This document shows, piece by piece, positions 6,096 to 7,510 of a stretch of 7,510 nucleotides of DNA. Origin of the DNA: Planctomycetota bacterium (GTDB lineage: Bacteria > Planctomycetota > Phycisphaerae > Phycisphaerales > SM1A02); contig QWPU01000152.1 in the NCBI GenBank assembly GCA_003671065.1, positions 1 to 7,510 on the forward strand, given 5' to 3'. The notes below the pieces were generated by a model, which saw only the letters and a program-made list of their open reading frames with translations, was not told the DNA's origin and ran no database searches. The position numbers and the translations under genes were made by a program. Within the stretch, counting starts at the first letter, position 1; the number at the start of each line of letters is the position of its first letter.

Positions 6096-6763
6096 GCGAG
6101 AGAGCGTAACACGGCGCGCACTGGACTTGCGTCGAAACCAACGAGCGGCAGCGGAAGGGCGATGAGTTCGTACTCACCTACTTCAACATGCGCGAGGCGG
6201 AGACCTTCGAGAATCGACACATCGCGCGCGAGAAAGCGTGCGTGCGCGATGAGATCTTTCGCCTCTTGCGTGTCGACGCTTGGTGTATCGATGCCGATCA
6301 GCGTGACGCCGCGATCGGCAAGCGCGTCGATGAGCGCGGGATCGAATGCTGCGAAATCGCTATTCCACTGCGTAAAATCGGGGAATGTGTTGGTGCGAAT
6401 GAGGACGCGTGAATGCATGATGCATGCAAGATCGAAGTCGAGATCTGCGACTGAGACACGCGAACCGCCCGCACTTCGCGTGGCGCGTGCATGGATGACA
6501 TGACACGGACCGATGTAGCGCGCGAGAGGCATGGCATCGATTGAGGCCGCATTCGCGCCGTAATGATTCGCGCCGTCAGCGTGGGCGCCGAGATGCACGG
6601 TTGCGCGCACAGTTGAGAGCGTGATGTTCGCGCCGCTGTTGAGGTCACACAACACTTCGCGCGAAAGCGGCGTGTCGCCAGGCCAGACTTGCATGTCGGG
6701 CGCGATGCGTGGCGTGATGTCAATGAGTGGACGCTCGCGCGCAGTAGTGTTTGAAGTGTTCAC
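6092..6763 (-). CDS. kynB: Kynurenine formamidase (metal-dependent cyclase family)
   Basis: A 223-residue enzyme hydrolysing N-formylkynurenine to kynurenine and formate, the second step of tryptophan breakdown by the kynurenine route. It opens LIDITPRIAPDMQVWPGDTP (13-32), the KynB N-terminus. The metal motif HLGAHADGANH (57-67) supplies His57, His61, Asp63 and the catalytic-type His67. Further on, IGIDTPSVDTQEAK (156-169), His174 and Glu186 in SILEGL complete the two-metal site. The C-terminal YELIALPLPLVGFDASPVRA (198-217) is also a KynB hallmark, and HxGAHAD rather than HxGTHxD favours KynB over other cyclase-family members. The GTG start overlaps the upstream gene's stop (GTGA), and the TGA overlaps the next start (ATGA), so it sits inside a tightly coupled operon. 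No tryptophan dioxygenase or kynureninase gene lies in the window. The protein is of usual length and looks intact. Confidence 0.93.
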   Translation of the reverse strand: MNTSNTTARERPLIDITPRIAPDMQVWPGDTPLSREVLCDLNSGANITLSTVRATVHLGAHADGANHYGANAASIDAMPLARYIGPCHVIHARATRSAGGSRVSVADLDFDLACIMHSRVLIRTNTFPDFTQWNSDFAAFDPALIDALADRGVTLIGIDTPSVDTQEAKDLIAHARFLARDVSILEGLRLAHVEVGEYELIALPLPLVGFDASPVRAVLRSLA

Positions 6764-7510
6764 AGCCGATCTCGATTCATGCTTGGTCGCTGCAATTCTT
6801 CAGCAACGAGGTCGCGACGCTCACGCGCGAAGAAGATGGGCACGAGTGCGAGTGTGATGACAAGCACTGCGATAGCGCCAGCCCACGCGATGCCGTATCT
6901 AAGCGCGGGATTTGGTCCAGAGGGTCCGATGAGCCAAGCGAATTGATTGAACGCCTCGAGCGCCGCAGGAGTTGGCGCGGTCGAACCCATCGGCCATGTA
7001 TGCACGCCATACGACGATCCACCTCGCGCGAGATAGCCCGCCGCGAATCCGCCTTGCGCAACGAGTCCGAAAGCACCGCCACCGCACGCAACAACTCCAG
7101 CAGCGAATCCACCGACCGCGCTGCCGATCACTGCGACAGCGAGACCACCGAACGCAGCGAATGTGCCCAGTGACAACCCACCGAAGGTCACGCCACCGAT
7201 CGACATTCCGCCAAACGCAACGAGACCTCGCGCGAAACCACCGAACGCGAACACGCCCGTCGCGATGTCTCCGATTGCGAAGTAACCCTTCGCGTGACCC
7301 ATGCGACCAGCCGCGTCGGGACCGAGTGCAATTGAAACGAGTGGAAGTCCACAGACGCGGCGCGTCGATTGATAGCGCTTCGATGCCTTACGCATTTGAA
7401 TCTGGCCTTCGCGCACGAGCACTTCAACAAGCGGTCGACCGCACTCAGGACAAGACGCGCTAGAGGTCGCGTTGGTGAGGTCGTAGCCGCACTGCGAACA
7501 CGATGGCTTC
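6760..7510 (-). CDS. Zinc-ribbon membrane protein with glycine-rich decapeptide repeat, 5' end outside window
   Basis: The frame is open to the window edge, so the N-terminus is missing; 249 residues are visible. They begin with a zinc ribbon: CSQCGYDL at 4-11 and CPECG at 20-24, four cysteines in two CxxC pairs. A basic stretch follows (about 33-51). Then residues 79-171 hold nine tandem copies of a roughly ten-residue unit, hydrophobic-GG-x-A-x-G-x-x-A. A Pro/Ala linker and one membrane helix (about 205-227, ending FFARERR) complete the protein. Such zinc-ribbon/glycine-repeat proteins are familiar to me from planctomycetes, but no function is known to me. The repeats could form a stacked or membrane-embedded structure. 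The gene overlaps kynB by four bases (GTGA) and is cotranscribed with it, but a metabolic role is not shown. A GTG at 7422 is an internal codon, not the likely start, because the ribbon lies upstream in frame. Confidence 0.85.
   Translation of the reverse strand, partial: KPSCSQCGYDLTNATSSASCPECGRPLVEVLVREGQIQMRKASKRYQSTRRVCGLPLVSIALGPDAAGRMGHAKGYFAIGDIATGVFAFGGFARGLVAFGGMSIGGVTFGGLSLGTFAAFGGLAVAVIGSAVGGFAAGVVACGGGAFGLVAQGGFAAGYLARGGSSYGVHTWPMGSTAPTPAALEAFNQFAWLIGPSGPNPALRYGIAWAGAIAVLVITLALVPIFFARERRDLVAEELQRPSMNRDRL
6997..7275 (-). repeat. Protein-level decapeptide repeat array, nine copies
   Basis: Within the zinc-ribbon gene, about 30-bp units encode IGDIATGVFA, FGGFARGLVA, FGGMSIGGVT, FGGLSLGTFAA, FGGLAVAVIGSA, VGGFAAGVVA, CGGGAFGLVA, QGGFAAGYLA and RGGSSYGVHT. 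Copies four and five are one and two residues longer. The period is clear in protein but blurred in DNA, so the array is old and held by selection rather than recently expanded. A shorter, degenerate copy, MGHAKGYFA, precedes it. Confidence 0.8.

Overview
This 7.5 kb window is most likely chromosomal DNA of a planctomycete, probably from the Phycisphaerae side of the phylum. The best clue is the partial gene at the right edge. It starts with a CxxCGYDL…CPECG zinc ribbon, a form very common in planctomycete proteins, followed by a glycine-rich hydrophobic repeat and a membrane helix. High GC, many GCG/CGC codons and several weak or missing Shine-Dalgarno sites fit this. The assignment rests on motif recognition, not on a search.

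Layout from left to right. Bases 1-215 are noncoding and hold copy 1 of a 72-bp dispersed repeat. Bases 216-917 (minus) encode a secreted beta-rich protein of unknown function. Bases 918-1533 are a 616-bp gap rich in inverted repeats, with one possible small plus-strand gene, a duplicated ~35-bp motif and copy 2 of the 72-bp repeat. Bases 1534-3018 (minus) encode an exported HtrA/DegP-type serine protease with two PDZ domains. Bases 3259-4074 (minus) encode a SpoU/TrmH-type RNA methyltransferase. Bases 4146-5651 (plus) encode the magnesium channel MgtE, diverging from the methyltransferase and converging on the next operon with a 6-bp gap. Bases 5658-7510 (minus) are an operon read right to left: zinc-ribbon repeat protein (5' end outside the window), kynurenine formamidase KynB, and a Rid-family deaminase. 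Both junctions are stop/start overlaps.

The KynB-Rid pair points to tryptophan breakdown through the kynurenine pathway, with the Rid protein a candidate enamine/aminomuconate deaminase. The other genes are envelope quality control (HtrA), RNA modification (TrmH-like) and magnesium homeostasis (MgtE), with no evident shared pathway. The points most worth a second look are the 72-bp repeat lying just downstream of two minus-strand genes in the same orientation, the nine-copy decapeptide repeat beside kynB, and the hairpin-dense gap. No mobile element, CRISPR array, tRNA or rRNA was recognised.
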